Below, in pieces: positions 24,580 through 37,300 of a DNA stretch of 64,000 bases (position 1 is its first letter; each line of letters begins with the position of its first letter). The stretch covers positions 510,341,873 through 510,405,872 of the forward strand of contig NC_081415.1 of assembly GCF_030272615.1 (NCBI RefSeq), read 5' to 3'. The DNA comes from Cryptomeria japonica (taxonomy: Eukaryota; Streptophyta; Pinopsida; Cupressales; Cupressaceae). Below the pieces are notes generated by a model that was given only the letters and a program-made list of their open reading frames with translations, ran no database searches and was not told the DNA's origin. The translations under genes were made by a program, and so were the position numbers.

Positions 24580-27138
24580 TGAAGTGAGTATTTGGATATT
24601 GTTATGATTTATGTGTGTCAATTATGTGTTTGTTGTGTATAGTTCAACCAACTTTACATTAAGCTTGTGTAAACTTTGGCATCTACTTTCTATGCACTTA
24701 TTATTTTTTGATGTGTATGTTTCAACTTTAGTATTTACATTTCTATGCACTTATTATTTTTTGATGTGTATGTTTCAATTCTAGTGTTTTCTACCTTTTA
24801 TGCTCATATTATTTTTTGTCAAGAGTGTTTTCTACCTTTTATGCTCATATTTTTTTTGTCAAGAGTGTTTTCTACCTTTTATGCTCATATTATTATTGTA
24901 ATTTAGGTGTGTGACCTTTTGTTTGTGTTGATATGCACAAAGAGCCTTTTTGGCATACAATTTTTATGTATGCAAGTTGTGTTTGAATTAACTTTAGTAT
25001 TCACTTTACGTATGTATGAATTAACTTAGTATTCACTTTATGTATGTATGAATTAACTTAGTATTCACTTTATGTATGTATGGATTAACTTTAGTATTCA
25101 CTTTATGTATGTGTGTTTGATTTTAAAATGTGTGTATGGTATGTATCAAAAATGTTTGTATTCAATTTAGGTGTTTATTTAAATGTTGGCATCTATGAGC
25201 TTTTAGCATTTACTTTATATGTGTGTTATATTTGAACTTTCACATTTATTCTACATAAAGAGTTTGTAAGATTTAAATTTCACTTTGTGTGTAAATTGTG
25301 TGTTTGAACTAACTTTGGCATTCATAAGATCTGATCCATTTATTATTTGTCTTTTATCTTTGAACTTTGGCATGTTCAAGCTTTAAAGGTTTTCTAAACC
25401 TACTTTTATTTAGCATTCTTCACTTCGTATGAAGTTCATTTAAAGGTTATCGTTTGCTTAGTCTACAAGAATAGTGTGTAAGACATGGCATTCACTTTAT
25501 ATGTTTGTTTAAACATTGGCATCTTTTTTACCTTCAATATATATGTGTTTAAAGTGTGCTTGATATTACTATGTGTGTAAATTGTGTGTTTGAACTAATT
25601 TTGGCATTCATAGGATTTGATCCACTTATTATTTGTGTCTTTTTAAGTTTGAACTTTGGCATGTTCAAATTGTAATTGTTCAAATTGACACCTTTTTATC
25701 TTTAGTGTCTTAAGTGTGTTTGAACTAACTTTGGCATTCATAGGATTTGATCCACTTAGTATGTATGTATTTCTATAACTTTGGCATCTTTTACCTTTTT
25801 AGTGTACATGTGTTTAAAGTGTGTTCAATTAATATAACTATGTGTGTAAATTATGTGTTTGAACTAACTTTGGCATTCATAGGATTTGATCCACTTATTT
25901 TTTATGTCTTTTTAATTTTGAACTTTCGCATGTTCAAAATTAAAAGGTTTTTTAATTTTGAACTTTCGCATGTTCAAAATTAAAAGGTTTTTTAAAACTA
26001 CTTTTAACATTCTTCACTTCATATGGAGTTCATTTAAAGGTTGGCATTTACTAGATATGATACTTTCATTATGTGCATGTGTTTAATATAACAATTATGT
26101 GTGTTAATTGTGTTTTGAACTAACTTTGGCATTCATAGGATTTAAAGGTTTTTAAAATAACTTTTAGCATTCTTCACTTCGTATGAAGTTCATTTAAAGG
26201 TTGTCATTGGCTAGATATGATACTCTCATTATGCAGGTGTTTATGTGATGTTTGACTTTTTATATACATGAAGAGTATGTGTTTGTTTAAACATTGGCAT
26301 CTTTTATCTTTTTAGTGTACATGTGTTTAAAGTGTGTTTGAACTAACTTTGGCATTCATAGGATTTAAAGGTTTTTTAAAACTACTTTTAGCATTCTTCA
26401 GTTAATATAACAATTGTGTGTAAATTGTGTGTTTGAACTAACTTTGGCATTCATAAGATTTAAAGGTTTTTTAAAACTACTTTTAGCATTCTTCACTTCG
26501 TATGAAGTTCATTTAAAGGTTGTCATTTACTAGATTTGATACTTTCATTATGTTTAATATAACAACTATGTGTGTAAATTGTGTGTTTGAACTAACTTTG
26601 GCATTCATAGGATTTAAAGGTTTTTCAAAACTACTTTTAGCATTCTTCACTTCATATGAAGTTCATTTAAAGGTTACCATTTACTAGATATGATACTCTC
26701 ATCATGTAGATGTTAATGTGATGTTTGAATTTTTATAGTCACTCTACATGAAGAGTGTGTAAGACCATTGGCATCTTTTACCTTTTTAGTGTGCATGTGT
26801 TTTAAGTGTGTTTAATGTGTTTGAAGTGTGTTTAAAGTGTGTATGAAGTGTGTTTAATATAGCAACTATGTGTGTAAATTGTGTGTTTGAACTAAATTTG
26901 GCATAGGATTTGATCCACTTATTATTTATCTTTTTTTTTAATGTTTGAACTTTGTCATGTTAAAAATTTAAAGGTTTTTTAAAACTACTTTTAGCATTCT
27001 TCACTTCATATGAAGTTTATTTAAAGGTTATCATTTAAATATGATACTCTTAATATTATAGTCACTCTACATGAAGAGTGACTTGACATTGGCATCTTTT
27101 ACCTTTAGTATGTATATGTTTGATGTGTGTTTATTATT
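24580..27138. repeat. Degenerate AT-rich tandem array
   Basis: Several nested repeat levels are visible. 24690-24780: two copies of a segment about 55 bp long with TGATGTGTATGTTTCAA. 24783-24897: three copies of a 40-bp unit beginning AGTGTTTTCTACC. 24990-25115: four copies of a 31-bp unit with TTAGTATTCACTTTA. 25290-27110: a longer unit in which TTTGGCATTCATA(G/A)GATTT recurs about nine times, accompanied by CTTTTAGCATTCTTCACTTC and the palindrome ACTTCATATGAAGT. Spacing is irregular, so units were lost or shuffled. The same unit reappears once at 43303-43400 and once at 49756-49865 beside LTRs B1 and B2. Confidence 0.85.
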
Positions 27139-29182
27139 TGTGTACCCCTTTCTCGATCAAACTTTTAGACTCATGCTTGACTTCGGCTAACTTTTTCAGT
27201 GGATACAATATTGTGATATTTTACTTAGACATCATGTGGTATGGTGATATGCTTTAATTTGATTTGCAATGTATGTTTTTCATGTGGTATTTTCTTATCA
27301 ATGTTAAATGTGATTTTTATTGGATTACTGACATGAACTGACACATTTACTTTATACGTGCAATGCGTTATATACATGTTTTGTGTTTGTAAGTGTATGG
27401 GGTGCGAGGGGGTGATCTTTCTTCACTCACTTCGGTGGGACAAGGAACGTCATGATTCTCCTTCATCGGTGTGTGTGTTTCGTGTCTTTTATATATGTCT
27501 ATATGCACCTTTGGTTCGTTGATGCAAGGCATTGCAGGTACAAGTACCGGGTAGGTACGAGGTATCGACTCCACCTGGTTTCACAGGTCTGAGTGTACCT
27601 TATTTGTCTGATGTGAGTGGAGGAGATAGTTGGTAGACCCTAAAATTGACCCGCAATTACACTCATGTGAGTGTCGTCAGTCGTTCGTCAATTACTGTTT
27701 GACTGGTATGTGATTCTTGGTTCTTTGACATTTTCATTTTGTGAGTCTTCATGTGGTTACTTCTCGTTTTGCGTGCTTCTAGTTAGTTAGAAAAGTTAGT
27801 TTTAGTGAATAGTGTTATTTCATATTGGTGTATTTTAATTAAATTAATATACCTTTGTGATTATTGATTTAGTTAAATAAATTGAGTTATTGAATTTAAA
27901 TTGATAAATTACATGTTCTATTTAAAAAGTAATTGTATTTAATTGAAAAAGGAAATAAAGTTAAATAATATGCTATTGGAATTTTTATATTATATGTTGT
28001 TTTAATTTCAAAAAAAGGAAGAAAATAAAAATAAAAATCCCCATTGATTTTTTATTTGGAAATTGTTATTGGTTGAATGAAAACTTTAACCTAAAAGTTT
28101 TTAGGTTAAAAATTTTCATATATTTACTTGAGAGTTCATTGGAAGAAGGGAGGAATTTTTTTTGGAAGCTAAGTTTGGAAACAAAAATTGGAGATTGGAA
28201 TCTGGATTGAATTTTTTTTGGAAGCTAAGTTTGGAAACAAAAATTTTCCTTTCAAGAGTGCATTTACAAGTTGGTTAGACTTTATCTTTCCTTTTGTTGA
28301 AAAAGTTTAAATGGTTTGAAAACTTCCTAGGTGTGCTTGGAAATCATGAAATTTTAATTGGAACTTTAAATTGAATATAAGTTGTGGGAATTGAGTGATT
28401 TATATTTGAATTAATCTTTTCCCAAATCAAATTTGTTAATTGTGAAGAAATTGAATTTTAAAACCAAAAATTTAGTTTGTATGTGTGTGTTTTCAAGTTG
28501 AGCAATTTGTTTTAAATCTTTTCATTTCAAGACTGGGAGTAAAAGATTTATTTTTCTATGTGAATGAAGGTTTTCAAATTGTTAAAAATCAAGGGATATG
28601 TTGGCCAAATTTTGCAATTTGATTTCCATGTGTGTGTTCATGATATTCCATGTGTGTGAGAGCAATGAAAATTTGAATTTGATCCCCTCTGATTTGTTTA
28701 AATTTCACTTGGTTTTTGCCAAAAATCAATTAATTTGGAGTCTTTTATGAGTTTGGTAGTATACAAAAAATTTTAATAAAATAAAAATTCATTCAAAAAA
28801 ATTTATATATACTCTGTTTTAGTAGAGTTATTTGTACAAGAAAAGATTTTTAAAAATAAAATAATACTAACCATGTGGAAGGTAGTTGCTTCTACCATAG
28901 GGTAGTTGCTACTACCATATGGTAGCACATAGCGCTGTTAAAATGTTTTCGCCCATTTTTTATATGATGTTGTTATATGGTTGATTTGGGAAATTTAGAT
29001 TTATCCGTAAATTGAGTTAAAATTTAGATGTGGTATATATACATAATATGATGTGTATACAAGTATATATTCAATGAATATATAATTATATACATATATT
29101 TATATTATTATATATATTTAATGTGATTTTTTTATTTCATGGAAAATATTTTATTTGAGATATTAATTTAAATGATGATTAT
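27139..29182 (-). repeat. Chromovirus LTR B1, part 1 (split by the Tat element)
   Basis: This is the left part of a roughly 3.6-kb LTR that continues at 41720-43302. Its outer end reads TGTGTACCCC on the plus strand, aligned with TGTAGTACCC at the start of copy B3 (55236). The part 28975-29160 is nearly the same as 47915-48115 in copy B2. It contains a CTACCATATGGTAG cluster at 28880-28930. LTR identity is inferred from its position at the ends of gag-pol remnants, from its TG...CA termini, and from three copies in the same orientation. Confidence 0.65.
29178..29182. repeat. Target-site duplication ATTAT, left
   Basis: ATTAT precedes the LTR start TGTGTGGGGG and is repeated at 41715-41719 after the other LTR end. 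The empty-site sequence is preserved at 48110-48150 in LTR B2, which reads continuously there. Confidence 0.9.
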
Positions 29183-30793
29183 TGTGTGGGGGAAAAAGCG
29201 AGACTAGGTTATCATGCCCTAATCCTACCTCTTGTCACACATTACGAAATACGAAAGAGCCTAGAGGTATTGCACAATTGGCTACTTCTTTTTGTGAAAG
29301 AGAGAGCCACGGGCTACCTATTAGGATTTCTATTCCTTTGTTGTATTTGAAAGGTAAGATTATGCAAGTCCAATTCCTAACCCTAAAATGCAAGTATGAA
29401 CTAAAAACAAGATTGCAAAATTGAACTTAAACAATGGAAAGCTGTAAACACAAGGATAAAACAAGAATGCAAATGCGTACCCGGAGTCAAAATCGGACTG
29501 AAAATGTTTGGGACAGGGGCGCGGGCGCCACTGTCCTGATTCTGTCCTGAAAACTGCACCGAAAACTGCTGTTTTGCACTCTGGAACACTGTCGGAAACT
29601 GTCGGAAATGTTGTCTGTCCGGAGGACCAGGGCGCCCAGCGCCCCTGTCCCAATCTTTTGCTCTGCAATTTGATGCAGAGTGCTGTCTCGACCTGTTCTC
29701 TCCGGATCTGTATCCTGCGGCGTCGTCCGAGTCCCGAAACCTGCACTGATATCTGAAAAAGGGTGTATGGGCGGCTATATAGGGTTTTGCCTTAGTCAAA
29801 CCCCTGCTTCGGTGATTTCCACCTCCACGAATAGCCAAGTTGTTTTGTAAAATGTATTGTGTGTGCAGACCTAGTGTGTGTGCAAGGTCCTAAAATGCAA
29901 GAAAGCAAACTAGAGCAACCTAGAAAGTAAACCCTAATTGCTTGTAAATGATAATGTAAATGCTCTAAATCAAGATGCAAAGTGATCTAAAGCATGAATG
30001 AATGATATATTGAAGCTTATGCAAAGACATGAAAACAACATGAAATCATACCCAACCCCCAAGGGAGAGGTACAAGCCAATCTTCAGTCTGTAATCTCCT
30101 ATTGTTCTTCAATGTCTTCCAAGCCCTAAATGGATGAATGGATTTGATAAATGCTTGATAGAGGGATGTTGAAAGTTGTTGAAGTCTTCAAAGATCTGCT
30201 CTTTCGCTGCATATGAAGTTCCTAAAAACAAAATTTCGATCCTTTCAAATGAAGAAAGAGAGCTCTTATGTATGAAACCCTAGGTCTTAATTCCAACTTT
30301 TGGCCGACCTAGAGATTGAATATCCCGCCAATTTCTTGGGGTTAAGCTTTATTTTATGATTGGATCACACTCCTAAAATTTTGGGAAAAATGTCCGGGAC
30401 CGTGTGCACTCCGGGCGCCACGGTCCCGACAACTTTTCACCAAATTTTCAGGGCCATCAGATATGATGATTTTAGAGAGAATCCCGAAGTTACAGGTGAT
30501 TTCGAGATGTATTGACCCCCGAAATTAAGCCCCCAAGCTCAGAATAGGGTCTAATTAGGGTTTTTGATTAGATGATGTATTGGAGGAATAAAATGAAAAG
30601 GGGCACGCTTTAATGAAAGGGCCCGACTTTATGATGTGGAGAATGATGAAATAGAACCTTTAGACCTAATTAATTTGATTAATTAAGTGCTAAAGGGGAA
30701 ATGCAATGCAAAATGCAACTGTGCCAAGGCGAGTGCTAAACTAGGTGTTAAATTGTACTGCTTTAGCAAGTGCGTACAATTTATGACGTTACA
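29183..30793 (-). repeat. Tat element 3' LTR
   Basis: 1611 bp, plus-strand ends TGTGTGGGGG...GACGTTACA. By eye about 97-98 percent identical to 40073-41714 outside two length differences: one copy of a GC-rich 30-bp unit at 29620-29652 instead of three, and an extra GTGTGCACTCCGGGCGCCACG block at 30400-30425. ORFs inside are chance frames shared with the other LTR. Confidence 0.92.
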
Positions 30794-30808
30794 TTTAGCC
30801 CCCACTTT
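30794..30808 (-). other. Polypurine tract of the Tat element
   Basis: The minus strand reads AAAGTGGGGGCTAAA immediately before the LTR start TGTAACG, the expected plus-strand priming site. Confidence 0.8.
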
Positions 30809-31321
30809 AGCGGTCATATGAGTACTACGTGCATATGCAAGCTAAAGTACGGAAAGTAAACATCATTTGAAAAAGGATATATCCATAAGTTGTCGGACAA
30901 AGCCCCCAGCGGTATCTGCAGTACACAGTTAAGAACCACACCCTACAAAACACACGTTAGATCACAAAATCACCTAATGCTTACTAAGGAAAGTGATGAA
31001 ATTTGTGAGTAGCTATATGCCCCCCTGTTTCGACTTGCTTATTAGGGAGGTGAAACAGGGTAGCATGTTTACTTGCGACAAATTGTATAAGAGAGTATTG
31101 ATGAGGGACGTTCACTAAATAGGCTTCAGCAGAGCACTTTTTGGAACATCCCGAGAGTAGGGGAATGAAAATACGATTCCTACGCAACAAACGGTTCGAA
31201 AATCGCATCTCCCAAACTCAAGTTATCATGAAAGTATATACCTTGAAAGTGACATTTGCATTTGTCACTTTGTTGTTTTCTGAATACTGTTCATTGCAGC
31301 GGAGCCCACATAGCCATCATC
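30809..31321 (+). other. 5' flank of the antisense PMD gene
   Basis: 513 bp between the PPT and the PMD start codon. I see no clear TATA box. It holds an inverted repeat CCCTGTTTC (31023-31031) / GAAACAGGG (31052-31060) with a 20-base loop. It could act as promoter/leader for the antisense gene; that is inference. Confidence 0.35.
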
Positions 31322-33783
31322 ATGCCTTCACGACGACCGGAGCATCCCACGAGGATTGAGATCCTGCGCCGGGCTGTGATTGACGACAAGCCACTGGACG
31401 AGGTGAGTTGACTGAACATTTAACTTTTGATTTTCTGCATTTTGACTTTTTTGTGATCGTTTGCGGGCCCTGAAGGCTGGCCCGGGCCCCACCCAGGGCG
31501 CCATGGTCCCTGTGGGGTGCCATGGTCCCCTCAGGGCGCCATGGTCCCTGACAGGGCGCCATGGTCCCAATCAGGGCTTAGCGAGGGGTTTCAGGGTTAG
31601 CATACGATGTTCGATAGTTTGCATGAGCGATTTTGATGATCGAGTACTGATTACGGTTATGTTTTTTGGTGTTGCAGGGTCTCCCATACATGAGAGAGCA
31701 TACAGCGGGACATATTCTTCGTAGTTTGTGAGATCAGATTTCGCGGCTGACTCAGGCAGAGAGAGACACATTATCGATCGTGGGATTATGGTATGTGATC
31801 CTCATGCCAGCCATTCGGTTCCATCCTACGATGCTGATGGCATTGATGGAGCGATGGGATCCTGACACATGCACATTTCATCTTCCAGTAGGGGAGCTGA
31901 TGGTTACACTCGAGGATGTGTACCGTATACTTCGTCTTCCTATCAGAGGAGTGACTGTTACATACACGACCGATCGATCAGCGGAGGATCATTAGAGAGA
32001 GCAGGTATATTGCATAGGGAGAGTCATGCCGAGCGAGACGAGAGGTCACATCATGGTCAGCTGGCTCTTACATCCTACAGGGGAGGTACCCCTTCTGAGA
32101 CGCCTTATGATCGCCATCATAGCACTAGTCGTCTGCTCTAATGGGCGAGGTACGCACATGCATGGGGGTCTCACATGGTGCATCAGAGCGATGGAGAGAC
32201 ACAAGAGAGTGTATGCTTGGGGTCGGAGTATGCTTGCACATCTCTATCACGACCTTGAGGAGTATGTATTTGGACAGGGTTGCAGTTTGATGACATGCAC
32301 ACTTCTGCAGGTATGGATTTTAGAGCACTTCACATGCACCAGGCCTGTTGCATTCCGCTGAGTACGGCTAGCGAGTGACCTAGGGTGTTTGCTTATCCAC
32401 TTACCAGCGAGTGGAGATTTGGAGATCTGTTATATTGGAGAGTGATTTTTGATAGACTGACAGCCGAGGTGACAGTGTGGAGACCCTACCTGTGGATGCA
32501 CAGATGGGATGGGATGGAGAGACAGTTAGCATGCTTACAGAGAAACCGCCTACTGCAGGGACGATATTCACACATCATAGTCCCTTTCTACTTTGACCGA
32601 GTACGGAGGCAGTTCGGGCTAGAGCAGTGTGTTCCAGCTGATGTGCCCATCTATACTCGACACTCACAGGTCCTTCCCAGACCTAGAGCAGTAGCGAGAC
32701 CAACGATAGATGACATCGAGACTACAGATATAGAGGGATCTGATCAGGATGTAGTCACTGATTATTCTGCAGAGCCTGGAGCACAGCGCAGGTATGTCTC
32801 ATGGTTTATGAGATCATATCCAGGTCCTATCTTTCCACCGGATCACCCGACAAGCCATCCAGGCCCATGGAGACATGGAGACCGAGATGAGGACCAGGGA
32901 TCCAGGTCAGAGGAGCCAGAGGAGGGAGAGGGTCATGAGGAGGCGGGAGATCCTGATCCACCTACAGGCGTTCATCCCAGCGCCAAGGAGGAGGAGGACA
33001 CAGATAGAGATGAGGACGAGGAGGAGAGAGCTGATGATGAGGAGAATGAGGATGCAGATGAGGATAGAGATGATGAGGAGGAGTCAGATGCAGCTCCTCA
33101 CCATTCAAGGGATGATACCATAGCTCTGGATCCTCCTCTTATTCCCCAACAGGGGGAACATGAGGCGATACGGAGACCTATTCCTAGTCCTGTCCAGCCT
33201 ACACCCATCGTGCACAGATTAGTCGAGCGAGGGGAGCCTAGTAGATCTCAGTCACAGATGCTACCGTATCATGATCCCTACTGGCGTGAGGGAGACCCAG
33301 GTATAGTAGGTTTAAATTGATTATTAATGTTTTGATGATATAGAATGGTACTAATACAAAAATCTATTCTACTGCCACAGCTAATGTGCAGGAGTGGCGT
33401 TCCCTGATTCAGCAGGCAGTGACAGACATTTCCACTATAGCACAGATCCCCAGTTCCTCACAAATTGCCTGTAGGCCTCAGGGGAACGCGGGTCGGCATG
33501 AGGACTTGTTTTCCCCATTTTGAGTATAGGTAGACATATGGAGGGAGAGAGAGAGAGAGTCCTATCAGAGGACATTCAGCGGGTGCGGCGAGATCTAGCA
33601 GCAGCCTAGGCTGAGGCTACCACCTATCGCGCGATCCTTATGGATAGGGATCGTAGGAGTTCCTCTCGGAGTCACTCACGGTCTGTATCGTGCTACACAC
33701 CCATGGGTCCACCTTCACGGCCAGATCAGGAGGGAGCGTCCAGTCGACACTCTCCAGCCACTAGTCCTAGGGATAGGAGATGA
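31322..33783 (+). pseudogene. Captured plant-mobile-domain (PMD, MAIN-like) gene with introns, antisense in the Tat element
   Basis: Exon 1 (31322-31402) encodes MPSRRPEHPTRIEILRRAVI and ends at GTGAGT. Intron 31403-31677 ends GTTGCAG. Exon 2 (31678-33300) has the PMD hallmarks ALMERWDPDTCTFHLPVGEL, VTLEDVYRILRLPIRG, WCIRAMERHKRVYAWGRSML and LLYWRVIFDR, then a long Glu/Asp-rich tract (about 32870-33080). Intron 33301-33380 (GTATAG...CCACAG) joins in phase to exon 3 (NVQEWRSLIQQAVTDIS), which stops at 33521. In another frame the C-terminus continues (AEATTYRAILMDRDRRSSSR) to 33783. In-frame stops at 31729, 31993 and 32359 and a frameshift near 32370 make it a pseudogene. PMD proteins are plant nuclear proteins (MAIN, MAIL1) and often TE passengers. 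Confidence 0.85.
31494..31570. repeat. GC-rich minisatellite CAGGGCGCCATGGTCCC in the PMD intron
   Basis: Four near-copies of a unit of about 20 bp centred on GGCGCCATGGTCCC, one with GTGCC in place of GCGCC. The same core occurs in the Tat LTRs (29620-29650, 40510-40600, 59205-59235, 59980-60060). It lies inside PMD intron 1, in otherwise AT-rich surroundings. Confidence 0.85.
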
Positions 33784-34383
33784 TTTTATGATGTAGGAGA
33801 GGTCACATTTTGGATGTATAGTGACCTATATTTGTATACGATCCACATATATATATGTATATATACATGATTCTCTTTTGTCTCAAATGTGTTATCTTTA
33901 ATGCTTAAAACAATGTATATTTTGCTTTGATTAAATCTAATACATTTGGTAAATGTACATGTATGTTCAGAATTTAATTTCCATGTGATTGATTTCTCAA
34001 TGCACCATGATTAAATTGATACATGTGTGACTTAATTAAATATTTAATCAAGTACTACATTGATGATAGGAAAGAAATATGCATTAAGTCTAAGAATCGT
34101 ATAACTAACGTGATTTAATTTTGAACTTAAACACAACATGATACGATTCTACTTAACACATAAAGACACTGTATAATGTGCTAGCATAATGGAAATGTAA
34201 ATCTTTTACAACTTACATAAATGAATTCAAGACAAACTATGAAGTAAGGAAACACGCTTGTCAAGAACGAAGCAATATAGATTAAACATCATAACATTTA
34301 ATTCTATTTTGCTCTAATTAGGAGATACTAACATATTACCCAATGTTGAAGAACTAAAAAGAAGATAAATAAGGAATGAAGAA
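33784..34383. other. AT-rich spacer between the PMD gene and the pol ORF
   Basis: 600 bp with an ATATATATGTATATATACAT near-palindrome at 33849-33868. The PMD gene and the pol ORF converge here, so it would hold both 3' ends. I do not see an obvious polyadenylation signal pair beyond generic AT-rich words. Confidence 0.35.
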
Positions 34384-37300
34384 TTAAGCATAATATCTAC
34401 GCAAGTGCATAGCATTTATAGGTTCTTTAAGAGGCGTACCATCTACATCCGCTATTTTGTAAGCACCTGATCCATAATCCTCAATAACGATGTATGGTCC
34501 AAGCCAATTATGACTAAATTTTCCCTTTTCTGCAGGTAAGGCATTCACATTGCGCTGATTCTCATAAAGGACTAAGTCACCTACTGAGAAGGAACGTTGA
34601 ATAACCTTATCATTATAGCTTCGTTGTAGAGTTTTGTGATACGCTTGAATATGCTCAAGAGCGTTTATACACTGTTCATCAAGCATCTCAAGCTGTTGAA
34701 GTCGTTGTTCTCTATAAGAATCACCATCTACTATATCTTTGAGAGAAACCCTAAGTGATGGAATCTCTAGCTCTAAAGGCATAATAGCATCAGCACCATA
34801 AACAAGATTATAAGAAGAAGTTCCCATAGCAATTCGCACACTCGTTCGGTAGGCCCAAAGAGCATAGATTAGCTGGTTACTCCAATCCTTACCATGCTTA
34901 TTCACGGTTTTGCGAAGAATTTGTTTGATTATTTTATTGGATGATTCAGCTTGACCATTTGACTGAGGATAGTATGGTGTAGAAAATCGATGTTTGATAT
35001 GATACTTCTCGAGGAATTTCTTCACGTCCTTGTTCTTAAATGATGTCCCATTATCTGAGATTATAGTAGAAGGTATCCTGAATCGAGAAATGATGTTTTC
35101 TAGAAGAAATTGACAAATCACTTCAGCAGTGGTAGAGCGAAGGGGAATAGCTTCTACCCACTTCGTAAAGTAATCTGTTGCGATTATAATGAAGGTGTGT
35201 CCTTGAGATGAAGGAGGAGAGATTTTACCAATAAGATCCAAACCCCATGCGGAAAAAGGCCAAGAAGCTACTTGAGAACGGAGTTCTTGGGCAGGAGCAT
35301 GAATCAGATTATTATGTTGTTGACATTGATGACATTTCTTAACAAATGAAAAATAATCCTTCTGCATAGTTTGCCAATAGTATCCCATACGAAGCAATCT
35401 ATGAACCAAGGATTTGCCTCCAAAATGCCCCCCACAGGCACCTGAATGTGCCTCTTCAAGAGCAACGGGGATTTCCGATTTGTTAAGACAGCGAAGGAGA
35501 AGACCATCATAACCCCTTCGGTAAAGGACATTAGAAAGAATGATATATCTAGCAGACAGCTTGCAAATTCTAGCCTTAGTGTTTCTATTAGCAGAATCAG
35601 GAAAGGTACCATCGGTCAAATATCTTACGATATGCGAGTACCATTCATCTGAGTCTATAAAGTCACAACATGTTACCAGACTAGGATCGTCTACAATAGC
35701 TAGAGAAATAAGGTTGTGAATAACAAATTTAAGGTCAACCACAGAGTCCTCTAAAGATACAAGAGAAGCCACACATGCCATTGCATCCGCATGTCGATTA
35801 TCTTTTCGAGGAACAGGTTCCATGGTATAAGAATCAAATTTTTGTAATAAAGAGATGGCAAGGTCTTTATATTGTGATAATTTGTCTTGTTTTGCTTGAT
35901 ATATTCCTGTTACTTGTCTTATAATCAATTGCGAATCTCCATAGATATGTATGTGTTTTATGTTCAGAGCTAAGGCTGCTTTTATACACAGGAAATTTAG
36001 ACGATAGGATAAGGGAATGGGTTTCTTTGTAGGAGAAATCAGAACAACACCTGCCCCCGATCCTATACGACACTTAGAGCCATCAAAGTATAACTCCCAA
36101 GTTTCATCTTTCCCTATAGAAAGAATGAAGTCGTCAGGAAAAGACTCAGGGTTAGGGAAGGAGAAAGGTGAAGGGGCCTCAGCTAGGTGATCAGTCAATG
36201 CTTGCCCTTTAATTGCTCTTTGTGAAACAAATTTAAGGTCAAATTCAGTTAACATCATAACCCACTTAGCTAGGCATCCTGATAAATCAGTTTTAGAGAA
36301 AAGATGCTTCAACGGGTCAAACTTTACCATGATGTGGACTTTTGAGTTTAAGAGATAATGTCTCAATTTCTGAGTCGCAAACACCAAGGCCAAGCATTGT
36401 CTTTCTATCGCAGAATATCGGGTCTCATAATCGAGTAAGGTACAACTTATGTAATAAACTGGACATTCCTTACCATCTTTATCATGTTGTGCCAACAATG
36501 CTGCGAGAGCATGAGAGGAAGCAACTGTATACAGAAGGAAGGGTTTAGAAGGTTCGGCAGGTTGAAGAATAGGAGGACTAGCCAAATACACTTTTAAATC
36601 TTCAAATGCTTGCTGACAATCCTCATTCCATTGAAAAGTGATATCCTTTTTAAGGAGTTGAGTAAAAGGAAAGGTACAATCCGCAAGTTGAGACACGAAC
36701 CTACGAATGGCTTGAATCTTTCCTTGTAAGCTTTTAAGTTGAGACACATTTCTAGGAGGTGGCATGTTGACAATAGCATTTATTTTCTTAGTATCCACCT
36801 CAATCCCACGATGCGAAACTATGAATCCTAATAGTTTTCCACTATCCACACCAAAAACACATTTTTGGGGATTCAAGCGCATGTGATATTTACGAATTCT
36901 TTCAAAGATTTGACGAAGGTTTTTAATATGATCCATGCGAAGAAAGGATTTGGCTAAAATGTCATCAACATAATCCTCTAAAATCTTATGCATATAATCA
37001 TGAAAGATAAGGGTCATCGCCCGTTGATAAGTTGCACCGGCATTTTTAAGTCCAAAAGGCATCATTATCCAACAAAACGTACCCCAAGGAGTGGTGAAAG
37101 CGGTTTTGAATTGATCTTGAGGGTTAATAAAAATTTGATTGTATCCTGAAAAACCATCCATGAAGGATAACAAGGCATGTCCTGCCGTAGAATCAACTAT
37201 CATGTCAATGTTTGGAAGAGGAAAATCATCTTTTAAAGAAGCCTTATTTAGATCTCGAAAGTCGGTACACATTCTTATTTTGTTATTTGGTTTAGCCACA

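Noticed and set aside
24580-27138. CRISPR-like or telomere-like array
   Set aside because: Units are AT-rich, degenerate and vary in length, with no spacer-repeat alternation, and the context is plant retrotransposons.
29360-29838. Overlapping frames of 80-145 codons in the Tat LTRs (also 40250-40790 and 59881-60360)
   Set aside because: They fall inside LTRs, overlap each other on both strands and change with the GC-rich repeat number. They are frames opened by GC-rich repeats, not genes.
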